Assembly: GCA_021777835.1 (NCBI GenBank)
Contig: JAJYDC010000015.1
Location: 18,546-82,545 of the forward strand
DNA from: Bacteroidota bacterium
GTDB lineage: Bacteria > Bacteroidota > Ignavibacteria > Ignavibacteriales > Ignavibacteriaceae
Direction: 5' to 3'
Length of the DNA stretch: 64,000 bases
The stretch's first letter is position 1, and every line of letters begins with the position of its first letter. Below are positions 1 to 9,229 of this stretch, in pieces. Position numbers and translations under genes: made by a program. Under the pieces are notes generated by a model. It was not told the DNA's origin. It worked only from the letters and a program-made list of their open reading frames with translations, and searched no databases.

Positions 1-990
1 GGTGATACGGTCTTTACGATTCCAGCAGTCAAAACAATAAGAAGCTATTATGATGAACCTCCCATTATTGTATGCTATGCTGAATCAAAATTAGTCTATC
101 AACTTGTATTTGATGATCTTCAATATGTCATACTAAAAAATGATGATTTCTACTTTAACGGAAGAATATCAAAAACAATAAATAGGGAAATTGTAAATGA
201 ACTAAGGGCAGGTATCATCATTGACTTGACATGCTCTATTAAATCAGCATCTATTATTTTTAACAGCACGGCAAAAGAAATTATCGGCAGTAACGATAAA
301 TATTTTAGTGCGCTTTATACTAAATATATTCCAGCCAGGAAACTTCCTAATCTTGTAGATAAATATTTAGATATCGCTAATAAAAAATGCAATGCCTTCC
401 ATGAAATTGAATCGAATGAATACGAAGATGAAAATAATAACGACGGTTATATCTTAATTCATCCATTTGCGGGTTGGAAAGCAAAGGAGTGGGGTTTTAA
501 TAAGTTTATAGAAGTTACTCAAAGATTGAGTTCTAATTATAAATGTAAACTTATAATTCCCGCAAAATTATTCAATGAAGCAATGGCAGAGAAACTAAAT
601 ACTTTAAGGATTTCTTATATAATTACGTACAAACTGGAAAAGTTGATCGAAGCAATCAAAGGATGTTCTGCTATAATCGGAAACGACTCAGGAGCAATAT
701 ATATAGCAAGTATCTTAGGTAAAGCAACATTTACAATTTACGGTCCTACTAATCCATCATACAGCTTACCTAATGGTGATAGGCATGCTTTTGTAAAGAA
801 GCAGATAAAATGTTCTCCTGAAGTAAATAAACAGTATTGCAATAAAGATGCAGGCAGGCGATGCTCGTATTTTGAATGTATGGAGCTGTTGCCTGTCCAT
901 GAAGTAATGCACAAAGTAGATTTATTCTTAAGTAGTGTTAACGTTCCTAGGAATGTTTCTAATAAATTAATAGTAAATATTGAAGATTAA
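1..990 (+). CDS. Glycosyltransferase family 9 (heptosyltransferase type), 5' truncated
   Basis: The frame is open from base 1 and begins inside the family's first motif (GDTVFTIPAVKTIR), so only a few N-terminal residues lie outside the window; 329 residues are present. The nucleotide-sugar binding part is clear: GNDSGA at residues 227-232, followed by KATFTIYGPTNP. Family members transfer heptose or a related sugar from a nucleotide donor to the lipopolysaccharide core at the inner face of the cytoplasmic membrane. Several cysteines near the C-terminus are typical of the family. The gene stops 3 bases before an O-antigen ligase-like gene, so the two are probably co-transcribed. The ATG at 226 is internal. 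Donor and acceptor cannot be told from sequence. Confidence 0.9.
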   Translation, partial: GDTVFTIPAVKTIRSYYDEPPIIVCYAESKLVYQLVFDDLQYVILKNDDFYFNGRISKTINREIVNELRAGIIIDLTCSIKSASIIFNSTAKEIIGSNDKYFSALYTKYIPARKLPNLVDKYLDIANKKCNAFHEIESNEYEDENNNDGYILIHPFAGWKAKEWGFNKFIEVTQRLSSNYKCKLIIPAKLFNEAMAEKLNTLRISYIITYKLEKLIEAIKGCSAIIGNDSGAIYIASILGKATFTIYGPTNPSYSLPNGDRHAFVKKQIKCSPEVNKQYCNKDAGRRCSYFECMELLPVHEVMHKVDLFLSSVNVPRNVSNKLIVNIED

Positions 991-993
991 GCT

Positions 994-2412
994 GTGCTGA
1001 ATAGGGTATTAAATAGTGAAACAAACATAATTATTACACCTCTAATATTTACGGTAATTGCGCTATTGCTTTTACAACACATACTGATTTGCATACTGAT
1101 ATTATTAGCTGCGATTACTCTTATAATAAGAGGCGGCAGGTATATAGCCCCGGTGTTAATTATTACTTATCTCACTATAACTAGCGACATTTCAGAAAAC
1201 CTTAGGTTAGCGGTAAATGCATCGGCGTTTATAATCCTCAGCTTTAAGTTTATAAAAGATTATGGCTTTGACTTTGCGCAATACAAAAGAGTACCCACAA
1301 GCATAAAGTATTTTACAGCGTTTACTTTGCTGTCTATGATTGCTTCAACTATAATGTCAGAGCAAATCATGGTAAGCTTAATTGAAGTTCTAAGACTTAC
1401 AGTATTCTTTTATCTGATGTATGTCTTTTATAGTTATTTAAGAGAAACTAAAGATGCAATTATTTATTTAGATTCTCTTGTCACTGCCGGTATAATACTC
1501 TCATTAGTAATCGCTTATTCGTTCTTATCGTCGAACGACAATATTTCAACACTTAAGCTGCAGTGGCTAATTCACGAAGGGGGATACATAAAAAATGTTG
1601 CGGCAGCAGGAGGAATATTTTCAGTTACAATCCCTTTTAACCTTGCAGCATTATTTATGGAAAGACTTAGCGTAAGAAAAATTAAGACTTTAATATGGAT
1701 CTTTCTTATCATACAAGTCATTGCCTTACTTCTCACAAATAGCAGAGCAGCATTCCTTGCAGTATCAATAAGCACCGTTCTTATATTATTTATTTTGAGC
1801 AAATCAATTCTTAAAAGGATTATTTATTCAATAGCCGGCATATCGTTCACGGTGATTATTTTCTTTCCAAAAGTATTTGAGATATTTTCGACATTTATAA
1901 GAGCAGGGAGAATATTCAAAAACACTCGCTATTATTTGTGGGATATTGCCTTTGGAGTTATTAGGGGTAACCCGGTGCTGGGATGTGGTCCTGGAATGTT
2001 TAAATTTTATATGTATAAATATTTACCTGTAATGCTTGGGAGCTGGACGGAAAGACAAATTAACCGTGTATATATTGATGCCGGCACAGGTCATGCTCAT
2101 AATTTTCTTTTATACAGAGCATCCGAAGGAGGTATATTCGGGCTACTCGGTGCAATTGGGATGATTGCTATATTCTTTTACATATCGAAAAGAGTGTATG
2201 GCAAGGTGAAGCATAATAGAGACTGGGCTATAATTATAACTACTATTATTGCGGCGGGTATAGGACTAACTGCGCGTTCCTTTTTCGAGTCTACCGGCTT
2301 ACTGACTAACGGCTGGATTACTCGTGACCTTCCGTTTTGGACATTATTTCTAATAGTGATTTTTCTTTATCAGAATTTAATAATTGCAGAAAGAAAAATC
2401 GAAGAGCTATAG
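994..2412 (+). CDS. O-antigen ligase/polymerase-like membrane protein (Wzy/WaaL type)
   Basis: This 472-residue protein is almost entirely hydrophobic, with about ten to twelve membrane segments. A large periplasmic-type loop near residues 320-380 contains GCGPGMFKFY and a GHAHNFLLYRASEGG stretch, the usual Wzy_C pattern with the conserved histidine. Proteins of this family join O-antigen or other undecaprenyl-linked glycans to lipid A core, or polymerise repeat units, on the periplasmic side. The start used is GTG at 994, three bases after the preceding stop; no strong ribosome site is visible, which fits translational coupling. Ligase and polymerase cannot be separated by sequence alone; neighbours of LPS type favour a ligase. 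Confidence 0.85.
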   Translation: MLNRVLNSETNIIITPLIFTVIALLLLQHILICILILLAAITLIIRGGRYIAPVLIITYLTITSDISENLRLAVNASAFIILSFKFIKDYGFDFAQYKRVPTSIKYFTAFTLLSMIASTIMSEQIMVSLIEVLRLTVFFYLMYVFYSYLRETKDAIIYLDSLVTAGIILSLVIAYSFLSSNDNISTLKLQWLIHEGGYIKNVAAAGGIFSVTIPFNLAALFMERLSVRKIKTLIWIFLIIQVIALLLTNSRAAFLAVSISTVLILFILSKSILKRIIYSIAGISFTVIIFFPKVFEIFSTFIRAGRIFKNTRYYLWDIAFGVIRGNPVLGCGPGMFKFYMYKYLPVMLGSWTERQINRVYIDAGTGHAHNFLLYRASEGGIFGLLGAIGMIAIFFYISKRVYGKVKHNRDWAIIITTIIAAGIGLTARSFFESTGLLTNGWITRDLPFWTLFLIVIFLYQNLIIAERKIEEL

Positions 2413-2435
2413 CGAATGAATGGGAAACAGCTTCA

Positions 2436-3557
2436 ATGAAAATTCTTATCCTAGCAGATCCTGCTTCACCGCATACAATTAAATGGGTCACTAATCTATC
2501 AAAGAAAAACATTGAGATATTTTTATTTGGTTTAACCGGATATAAGACAGGCACTTATTCAAATCTTCCGAATCTGAAGATTCAAACTTTAGGTATGAAA
2601 GGAAAAGTATTTACAAAACCTGACGGCGCGCTTTCTAAAATAAATTACCTTAAAGCTTTACCGGTTATAAAAAAAATTATCAGAGAATTTAATCCTGATA
2701 TACTGCATGCTCATTACGCTTCAAGCTATGGACTGCTTGGCGCTTTAAGTAGATTCCATCCTTTTGTACTTTCCATCTACGGTTCCGATGTTTATACTTT
2801 CCCGAGTAAGAATATCTTCACAAAGAAATTGTTTAAGTTCAATTTGCGGGCGGCTGATAAGATACTTTCTACAAGCAATATAATGGCTGAAGAAATAACG
2901 AAGTACACTAAAAAGCAGGTTGAAATAACGCCCTTCGGAATTGACCTAAATATTTTTCATCCTGCGGTAAGGGAAGAAAACTTATTTAGTGAAAATGACA
3001 TTGTCGTAGGTACGGTAAAATCATTAGAAGATAAATATGGTATTGAATATTTGATCAAGGCATTTAAACTTGTAAAGGATAGACATACGGAGACGTCGTT
3101 AAAACTTTTAATAACAGGGAAGGGGACAAAAGAAAGAGAACTGAAAGAACTTGTTGCTGAATTAAGGATTGGGGATGTAACAACATTTACCGGTTTTGTT
3201 GATTATGATAATGTTCATAAATACCAAAACATGATAGATATTGCTGTGTTTATTTCTACCGAAGACAGCGAGAGCTTCGGCGTATCGGTATTAGAAGCCT
3301 CGGCATGTGCAAAGCCAGTAATAGTTTCAGACGCCGGGGGCTTGCCGGAAGCGGTTGAAAAAAATATTACCGGACTCATAGTAAAGAAGAAAAACATTAT
3401 GCAGACCGCAGATGCTATTGAGGAGCTTCTGTTTAATAATGAATTGAGATTAAGACTTGGAGAGAACGGCAGGAAGAGAGTCAGTAAAAAATATAATCTA
3501 GAGGATAATGTGCTTCAAATGTTGGGCATATATAATGACTTCATAAAACACCCGTGA
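2436..3557 (+). CDS. Glycosyltransferase family 4/1
   Basis: The protein has 373 residues with a GT-B fold. The N-terminal domain begins MKILILADPASPHTIKW and contains LSIYGSDVYTFP; the C-terminal domain has TPFGIDLNIFHP, TGKGTKERELKEL and the donor-site motif ESFGVSVLEASACAKPVIVS. Such enzymes move a sugar from a nucleotide donor to a growing surface glycan in the cytoplasm. The open frame extends upstream to an ATG at 2337 inside the ligase gene, but the Rossmann strand starts at the ATG at 2436, so that start is chosen. It sits 23 bases after the ligase stop and is probably in the same operon. Specificity is unknown. Confidence 0.9.
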   Translation: MKILILADPASPHTIKWVTNLSKKNIEIFLFGLTGYKTGTYSNLPNLKIQTLGMKGKVFTKPDGALSKINYLKALPVIKKIIREFNPDILHAHYASSYGLLGALSRFHPFVLSIYGSDVYTFPSKNIFTKKLFKFNLRAADKILSTSNIMAEEITKYTKKQVEITPFGIDLNIFHPAVREENLFSENDIVVGTVKSLEDKYGIEYLIKAFKLVKDRHTETSLKLLITGKGTKERELKELVAELRIGDVTTFTGFVDYDNVHKYQNMIDIAVFISTEDSESFGVSVLEASACAKPVIVSDAGGLPEAVEKNITGLIVKKKNIMQTADAIEELLFNNELRLRLGENGRKRVSKKYNLEDNVLQMLGIYNDFIKHP

Positions 3558-3587
3558 TGATCAAATGAAAATCAAATAAATAGTAAC

Positions 3588-4316
3588 TTATTTTTCCTTC
3601 TGTGCACCGAAAGCAGCAAAGCAAGAATTCTTATGAAGAATATCGACACTAACAAAACCGACTTTCCGTAATAAATCAATTTGATAAGATACAGGACGCG
3701 GTGTATCTTCAATATCAATATAACCAAAGACCTTTTTCCTATATTCAGCGCCCCCAAGACCTTCAAGATAATTGCCGTAACGATTCCACATCATATCATT
3801 AACCTCTTGGTTTTCATGACTTACAATATCAGTAATCCAAATACATCCGCCTGGAGCAGTCAAATCATAAATCCTTGAGAAAGTCATCTCCCAATCGTTA
3901 TCATCGCGTAAGTGATGCAGCACTGCCGCAGCTAAGATAATATCATAATGATTTTTAGGCAGGGGAGCAACTCTAATATCATCCTGTATTATGCTGACGG
4001 CGCCCTTATTTACTGCCGATATCCTCTGATAAGCCCGGTCAAGCATAGGTTTGCTGATATCCAAAAGATCGCAATTCAAAGGATTTATATACTGCAAAAG
4101 CTTAAGAGTATTATTACCTGCGCCGCATCCTATATCCAGTAAATATTTAGCATTGGGGTTTGACGCGGCTGCTGCCTTAGTAATTAACTCCATTGATAAT
4201 GCTGCGTCAATAGTAGCTTGCTGACCGGTCTCTAAATTTGAAAAGCGTTCAACATCGTTATCAAATCGTTTTCGTATATCATCTAGAGTAGATTTATTCT
4301 CTAATTTAGTTTTCAT
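3588..4316 (-). CDS. Class I SAM-dependent methyltransferase
   Basis: The protein has 242 residues. The SAM-binding motif LLDIGCGAGNNTLKLL lies near residue 80, followed by LLDISKPMLDRA, IIQDDIRVAPLP and ILAAAVLHHLRDDNDW, the ordered motifs of a Methyltransf_11/25-type enzyme. The N-terminal part is mostly helical and probably forms the substrate lid. The substrate is not recognisable. The gene is convergent with the glycosyltransferase on the plus strand, about 30 bases apart, and lies downstream of a nitroreductase on its own strand with a 73-base gap, so a shared transcript is possible. Confidence 0.85.
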   Translation of the reverse strand: MKTKLENKSTLDDIRKRFDNDVERFSNLETGQQATIDAALSMELITKAAAASNPNAKYLLDIGCGAGNNTLKLLQYINPLNCDLLDISKPMLDRAYQRISAVNKGAVSIIQDDIRVAPLPKNHYDIILAAAVLHHLRDDNDWEMTFSRIYDLTAPGGCIWITDIVSHENQEVNDMMWNRYGNYLEGLGGAEYRKKVFGYIDIEDTPRPVSYQIDLLRKVGFVSVDILHKNSCFAAFGAQKEK

Positions 4317-4389
4317 CTTTTACAATTATTTTATTTAAATAAAATATAATACCTGTGCATGATAATTCTTTAAAGGTATCTTCCGGATA

Positions 4390-4899
4390 CTACCATTTAT
4401 TAGTATGTACACGGTTAATGTTAAACCGTTCTTCATTTTCTATTACTTCAGCAGGAAAGCCGATTGAAATTGCCGTAACGGGGAGAATACTGTCAGGCAA
4501 TTCAAATTTCTTTTTTAATCCTGCGATTACATCTTTGTTAGGATAGACACTAAGCCAAACGGCCCCAAGACCAAGCGAATGAACAGTTACTAAGGCATTC
4601 TGAGTAGCAGCCGCACAGTCTTGAACGATATAATCGGTACTCCTTTCAAGCTCTGTGTCACCGCAAATAATAATTAAGAGAGTAGTTTGTTTAAGCATAT
4701 CAGCATGCGGGAAAATATTTTGTAATTCGTTAATAACATTCTTTTTATTAACAACTATGAAATGCCAGGGTTGATAATTCATAGCCGAAGGGGCATACAT
4801 AGCTGAACGTAGAATTGTATTTATATTATCCTCAGTGATATTTTGATCAGTATATTGACGAATGCTGCGGCGGTTTATAATTGCCTCTATAGTATCCAT
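4390..4899 (-). CDS. Nitroreductase family protein (FMN-dependent oxidoreductase)
   Basis: The protein has 169 residues. It starts MDTIEAIINRRSIRQY, the classic FMN-binding N-terminus of the family, followed by YAPSAMNYQPWHFIVV and, later, LGLGAVWLSVYPN. Family members are FMN enzymes that reduce nitro-, quinone or enone groups with NAD(P)H, usually as dimers in the cytoplasm. A longer frame is open up to 4950, but the ATG at 4899 is preceded by a strong AAAGGTGAGG ribosome site and begins exactly where homologous proteins usually begin. The physiological substrate is unknown. Confidence 0.88.
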   Translation of the reverse strand: MDTIEAIINRRSIRQYTDQNITEDNINTILRSAMYAPSAMNYQPWHFIVVNKKNVINELQNIFPHADMLKQTTLLIIICGDTELERSTDYIVQDCAAATQNALVTVHSLGLGAVWLSVYPNKDVIAGLKKKFELPDSILPVTAISIGFPAEVIENEERFNINRVHTNKW

Positions 4900-5436
4900 A
4901 ACCTCACCTTTAATGTTTCTAATTAATTTTTCGATTACAAACTTAACCAAATAAATTAATAGTAGCTTAAATATGGACGGATGGAAAAAAAATTCTGTAA
5001 GAAGGATCTTGCCAAGACTTAAAACCGGGACAATATATTTTGAATACCGGGAAGAGAAATAATGCGAAAAATTATCCTGCGGAAATCATAAAACTAATAG
5101 AATAGTTGTCAAAAATAGCAGACTTTATTGAAGAGAGTATTACAGGTACAAGATAAGAGCAAGATAGGTACAAGATATCAAAAATGAGAATAATGCGAAA
5201 ATGAAGCAAAAACGAAGTATTTGAGAAATGTAAATTTTACCGTCTGCCAAAATGGCAGACTCAATAAATACTGAAAGAGGTCAATAAAAATGATAACCTT
5301 TTAAGAAAAAGATTAATAACTAATTAAATATACCGATTTTTAGAAAAATAATGAAACGTTTCAGTAATTGGCGAGAAACTGAAAATCGATTTTAAGCGGA
5401 TAATTCAAATTAAGTAAGCTAAAATAATTTAATCCT
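4900..5436. other. Gene-free stretch with short repeats
   Basis: No open frame here looks protein-like. A direct repeat GGTACAAGATA occurs at 5145-5155 and 5167-5177, one 22-base period apart. A perfect hairpin, GTCTGCCA-aaa-TGGCAGAC, lies at 5242-5260; it is unlike the GTAG-type hairpins further right and could be an operator or another small repeat. The stretch before 5437 (TAAGTAAGCTAAAATAATTT) matches the left flank of the element at 8370, so the repeated unit extends about 25 bases beyond the hairpin. Confidence 0.5.
5242..5260. repeat. Short perfect hairpin GTCTGCCA/TGGCAGAC
   Basis: Eight-base arms flank a three-base AAA loop. No gene follows within a kilobase on either side in a sensible orientation, no T-run follows, and the sequence is distinct from the neighbouring GTAG-type hairpins. 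It may be a stray operator or a member of another small repeat family. Confidence 0.5.
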
Positions 5437-5648
5437 CGTAGCACAGACTATCAGTCTGTGTCTTAACGTAATGGAAAATGAGAAAGCATTTTAAGAAAAA
5501 TGAAATAGTAATCTATTTTAGTTAAAAGTTTTGGTGAAATAAATCTCAAGTATCAGAAACATAAATAACTAGTAAATATCATTTATAAAGGTTAAAATTT
5601 ATTTAGCCGTAATTAAAACGCACAGAATGATAGTCTGTGCTACGGGGG
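5437..5648. repeat. RAYT-associated BIME-like element, copy A
   Basis: The left end is a hairpin made of GTAG followed by CACAGACT-N4-AGTCTGTG. The right end is the same hairpin in inverted orientation (one base off, CACAGAATGATAGTCTGTGC) ending in CTACGGGGG. Between them lie about 160 bases that are nearly identical in copies B, C and D, including CATTTATAAAGGTTA and ATTTAGCCGTAATTAAAA. It has no coding potential. A GTAG tetranucleotide at the foot of a palindrome is the hallmark of REP sequences moved by RAYT transposases; two inverted REPs form a BIME. A RAYT gene lies 3 kb to the right. Confidence 0.88.
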
Positions 5649-5972
5649 AAAATTATTAGTAGTATATGCATAAATATTTTTATGAATGGAAAAGAACATC
5701 GCAGAATTGAGGAAGAAATGTTTTATGCTTAATATCGTTAAAGAATAAAATCGATTTAATATATAAAATGAGTATTTGTAAAATACTGCAAATTGAATTT
5801 AAGGGGCATTTTATTTACGGGTAAGGGTAAATGTATGGTAGCTAGGTAGATCGAGGCTCTGAGAGGAAAAAACGGGCTAAAACCTACGCTATTTCGTATG
5901 GTTTTTTAGGGTTGAGTTATTGAATATACAGCATTAAATATTGAGGGGACAAATCAAAAATAATTTAATCTT
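5649..5972. repeat. Long spacer repeat, copy 1
   Basis: These 324 bases connect copies A and B and recur almost unchanged at 9259-9596, directly after the solo hairpin behind the RAYT gene. Shared blocks include TTATGAATGGAAAAGAACAT, GCTAGGTAGATCGAGGCTCT and ACGGGCTAAAACCTACGC. The element and spacer together therefore form a repeating unit of about 535 bases. No open frame is evident. A terminator-like hairpin lies inside at 5879-5907. Confidence 0.85.
5879..5907 (+). terminator. Terminator-like hairpin inside spacer copy 1
   Basis: AAAACC-TACG pairs with CGTA-t-GGTTTT around a six-base loop, with one bulged base, and is followed by a T-run. The same structure is present in the second spacer copy at 9490-9518. 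It may insulate the repeat array from transcription, or simply be carried with the repeat. Confidence 0.45.
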
Positions 5973-6188
5973 CGTAGCACAGACTATTAGTCTGTGCCTT
6001 AACGTAACGGAAAAAGTGAAAGCACTATAAGGAAAATGAAATAGTAATCTATTTTGCTTAAATGTTTTGGTAAAATAAATCTCAAGTGTTAGAAGCATAA
6101 ATAACTAGTAAATATCATTTATAAAGGTTATAATTTATTTAGGTGTAATTAAAACGCACAGACTGATAGTCTGTGCTACGGGGGGGGG
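5973..6188. repeat. RAYT-associated BIME-like element, copy B
   Basis: It has the same architecture as copy A: a left GTAG hairpin with CACAGACTATTAGTCTGTG, a conserved core, and an inverted right hairpin ending in CTACG followed by a run of nine G (6180-6188). It is separated from copy A by spacer copy 1. A shortened spacer follows it at 6189-6258. Confidence 0.88.
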
Positions 6189-6258
6189 AAATTATTAGTA
6201 GTAAATGAATAAAATGTTTTATGACTAATATCGTTAAAGAATAAAATCGATTTAACAA
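6189..6258. repeat. Shortened spacer copy after element B
   Basis: The sequence starts like spacer copy 1 (AAATTATTAGTAGTA), then skips roughly 50 bases and resumes with AAATGTTTTATG and ATATCGTTAAAGAATAAAAT before diverging. It is read as a decayed third spacer copy with an internal deletion. From 6259 to the ribosome site of the next gene no further feature is seen, apart from a faint resemblance of the stretch at 6485-6520 to the spacer. Confidence 0.65.
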
Positions 6259-6697
6259 ATAATACTGATAATTTTGGGGTATTGCATATCGATTCTACAA
6301 AGAATTGACAACGGCACTATAGTAAATATTTATTAAATATTTCTTTTAACAAAGAGCCTGCAAATATCCAGTATGCAAACTGTATAGTGTGCCATTTTTT
6401 ATAAGTTCTCTTGTATAGTAGCTAAGAATTATTTAAACTTATGCAATAATTTATTGGGATAAGGTATTTGGCTTAGCGATGAATACTGAAAATAAATTTC
6501 AAATTGATTTAAGTGGGGAAAAGCAGCGATGCTCAACAACTTAATAACTTCCAGCAAGCACTTCATAAATGTAATTCCGGATAAAGGAATTGTATTCTCA
6601 TTTCTAAAAAGTAATTCGAAATTCTATAATAAATATTATACATTACAAATAACTTACAGGGTTGAAATTATACCCGATCATTTAAGCGGAGGGAATC

Positions 6698-8329
6698 ATG
6701 CGTAGCGTAAAATTTCTTTTAGCCATTATGTTTTCGTTTATAGCTATCGTTCATGCGCAGACAATTGTTAAAGGTACTCTGCTCGGCTATGACGGAAAAC
6801 CAATGATAAATGCAAACGTTGTAATAAAACAGCCTTTGGATAATGCGGTTTTCAAATCGTATGATGTCGGTAAGGATGGAAAATTTAAATTTAAAGTGGA
6901 TACTACCGGAATCTGGATATTATATTTTATTGGAGTTAATCATACGGCATATCAGACAGCTCTCTATGTTGATAAGCCTGCAACTTTAGATTTAAACGTT
7001 CGGCTTAGTACTTATGAATATTTATCTGATTTCAGTCATGCGGAAATTATGGGCAATTTTAATAATTGGTTAGCCCCGAATGTTAAGATGGAGAAAAATT
7101 CAGATGGCACATATTCAGCAGAGATTGACTCCAAATCTGATTCTGTAATATACAGGTTGTTAAATGTAGCAAAAGGGGATGCTGTTGAAGGGACAGATGC
7201 AAGTAGTTACATCTATAACGATTTCGAAGGTTACAACTCTGTTATTTTATCAAAGCCCGGGAAAGTTAAAATTGTTTTCGATCCTAAAAAGATTGTTAAA
7301 TCAACAAGATCAAATGAAGCAACTTTTTCAGATTCAGCTTCTTTAACTGTTCAATTTGCAATTACGTATAATAAAATATTAGCAAATAGATTAGCCATAA
7401 AGAAGGCTATAATGGAATATCAAAGCTCCGGAAAAGATCTTCATGCATTCAGATACGATTGGACAAAAGAGGTTGACTTATTTACATCTGAAATTAAAGC
7501 AGAAAAAAATAATCTAATTAGAAATGAGTTATTAACTGGCTACTTAGATCTTGCAACCATGACTGCAAAGGTAGACAGTGCTATGGTTGTAAAAGCAATT
7601 AAAGATATACCTCCATCCTCATTTTTATGGTCTCTTAATCCAGACATATTACAATCTGTCTTCAGTATCGCAGGAGTAAGAGGAGAGAAATATGAAGAAA
7701 GTCTGAAGCGATTTGTAAGTGAAAATAAAAACGTAAATGTTAAATCTTTTGCGCTTTTTTTATTGTTTATGGATGCAAGAACTCAAAAGAAAGAGGACGA
7801 TGCATCTAAGTATTACAAAACCCTTGTCAGCGAATACGCTAACACTTATATAGGTGCAATGGTTAAGAAAGGTTTCTCCGATGTAGTCCACATAAAAGTC
7901 GGAAGTCCTATTCCGAAATTTTCATTTGTTTCATTAGATGATTCATCTAAGGTTGTAACAAACGAGTCTCTTAAAGGTAAGAATTATTTGATAGACTTTT
8001 GGGCAACCTGGTGCGGACCATGCGTAGGTCAAATGAAGCTACTTAATGATGCATACGAAAAATATAAAAATAAAAACTTTACGATAGTAAGCGTATCGTT
8101 TGATAGAACTCCGCAGGACATAATAAAATTCAGAAATGAGAAATGGAAGATGCCCTGGTTCAATTCATTCCTTGCAGCAAACATGCAGTCAAGTATTCAA
8201 AAAGAATTTGATATCATGGGCATACCAAATCCCATATTAGTAAACGACAAAGGAATAGTTGTTGCGGTATTAGGAGATTTATACGGCGAAAAACTGGATA
8301 AAACGCTCGGTAATTTGTTGAATAAATAA
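6698..8329 (+). CDS. Secreted TlpA-like thioredoxin-domain protein
   Basis: The protein has 543 residues. A signal peptide (MRSVKFLLAIMFSFIAIVHAQ) is followed by a beta-sandwich region of carboxypeptidase-regulatory type, then a segment containing MGNFNNW, which recalls carbohydrate-binding CBM48/AMPK-type domains, then a helical middle. The C-terminal 150 residues form a thioredoxin domain with WCGPC at 438-442 and the cis-proline in MGIPNP. Such proteins reduce disulfides in the periplasm or at the outer face of the cell. GGAGGG lies just before the ATG. The gene stands alone between repeat clusters. The client protein is unknown; the sandwich and GNFNNW part suggests attachment to another protein or glycan, an inference only. 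Confidence 0.85.
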   Translation: MRSVKFLLAIMFSFIAIVHAQTIVKGTLLGYDGKPMINANVVIKQPLDNAVFKSYDVGKDGKFKFKVDTTGIWILYFIGVNHTAYQTALYVDKPATLDLNVRLSTYEYLSDFSHAEIMGNFNNWLAPNVKMEKNSDGTYSAEIDSKSDSVIYRLLNVAKGDAVEGTDASSYIYNDFEGYNSVILSKPGKVKIVFDPKKIVKSTRSNEATFSDSASLTVQFAITYNKILANRLAIKKAIMEYQSSGKDLHAFRYDWTKEVDLFTSEIKAEKNNLIRNELLTGYLDLATMTAKVDSAMVVKAIKDIPPSSFLWSLNPDILQSVFSIAGVRGEKYEESLKRFVSENKNVNVKSFALFLLFMDARTQKKEDDASKYYKTLVSEYANTYIGAMVKKGFSDVVHIKVGSPIPKFSFVSLDDSSKVVTNESLKGKNYLIDFWATWCGPCVGQMKLLNDAYEKYKNKNFTIVSVSFDRTPQDIIKFRNEKWKMPWFNSFLAANMQSSIQKEFDIMGIPNPILVNDKGIVVAVLGDLYGEKLDKTLGNLLNK

Positions 8330-8369
8330 AGTGCTGTTCTATTTAAGTTAGCTAAAATAATTTAATCCT

Positions 8370-8582
8370 CGTAGCACAGACTATTAGTCTGTGCCTTAAC
8401 GTAACTGAAAATGTGAAAGTACTAAGAGAATAATAAACCATTGTATTTATTTTACTTAAATGTTTTGGTGAAATAAATTTCAAGTGTCAGAAACATAAAT
8501 AACTAGTAAATATCATTTATAACGGTTAAAATTTATTTAGCCGTAATTAAAACGCACAGACTAATAGTCTGTGCTACGGGGG
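8370..8582. repeat. RAYT-associated BIME-like element, copy C (immediately 5' of the transposase)
   Basis: Left GTAG hairpin (CACAGACTATTAGTCTGTG), conserved core, and inverted right hairpin ending in CTACGGGGG at 8582, which is 19 bases before the RAYT start codon. The G-rich tail of the element plus the following AGG provides the only purine-rich ribosome-site candidate for the transposase. The element is preceded by the same TAAGT-AGCTAAAATAATTT flank as copy A. Confidence 0.9.
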
Positions 8583-8601
8583 AGGATGTAAGACTGTAAG
8601 C

Positions 8602-9183
8602 ATGAATAGACAATTTCATCGCCGTAATTTGCCACACCTTCATTCTGATGATGGAATATATTTCGTTACTTTCCGGCTGGCTAATACTATTCCACACGCT
8701 ATGCTTGATAAAATTAAGTGCAATAAACCCGATTGGAATTTTGAAGAATATAAAAAAGCATTTCTTAAATATGATTCATTACTTAATAACAATGAAGCCG
8801 GAGTAAGTTACCTTTCTCAAAAAGAAATATCAGATACTTGTAAGATGACTCTCCATTATCCTGATGGCAAGGATTATAAACTTATTTGTTATTGCATTAT
8901 GCCAAATCATATTCATTTTGTGTTTGAGCTTTTGCCGGGCAATAAGGGACTAAGTAAAATTATGCAAAGTGTAAAAGGCATTTCCTCTAGGGAGTGTAAT
9001 TTAATTCTGCAAAGAGACGGTAAATTCTGGCAGGATGAAAGCTATGATAGACTGCTACGCAATGAGGTTGAACTGTATTTTGTTATTAAGTATGTTTTGA
9101 TAAATCCTGTAGAATCTGGGTTAGTGAATAATTGGCAGGGCTGGGAATATACTTATTGCCATAAGGATTATGTCGTTTTGTAA
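8602..9183 (+). CDS. REP-associated tyrosine transposase (RAYT, Y1/HUH type)
   Basis: The protein has 193 residues. GIYFVTFRL near residues 18-26 is the family's N-terminal strand; the HUH metal motif appears as MPNHIHFVFEL with His103 and His105; FWQDESYDRLLRNE and YVLINPVESGL near residues 143-174 are the RAYT C-terminal pattern, with Tyr164 (or Tyr159) as the probable nucleophile. RAYTs cut single-stranded DNA at REP hairpins preceded by GTAG-type tetranucleotides. That hairpin type flanks this gene on both sides, at 8554-8582 and 9230-9258. All catalytic motifs look intact, so the enzyme may be active. It is a domesticated-type, single-copy transposase rather than a classic insertion sequence with its own TnpB. 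Confidence 0.93.
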   Translation: MNRQFHRRNLPHLHSDDGIYFVTFRLANTIPHAMLDKIKCNKPDWNFEEYKKAFLKYDSLLNNNEAGVSYLSQKEISDTCKMTLHYPDGKDYKLICYCIMPNHIHFVFELLPGNKGLSKIMQSVKGISSRECNLILQRDGKFWQDESYDRLLRNEVELYFVIKYVLINPVESGLVNNWQGWEYTYCHKDYVVL

Positions 9184-9229
9184 AAACATACACTGTACTG
9201 ATATATTTTTGGCATAGTATAATAGAACG

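Noticed and set aside
8602..9183. IS200/IS605 insertion sequence with TnpB
   Set aside because: No TnpB gene is present, and the C-terminal pattern and flanking GTAG hairpins are those of RAYT rather than IS200.
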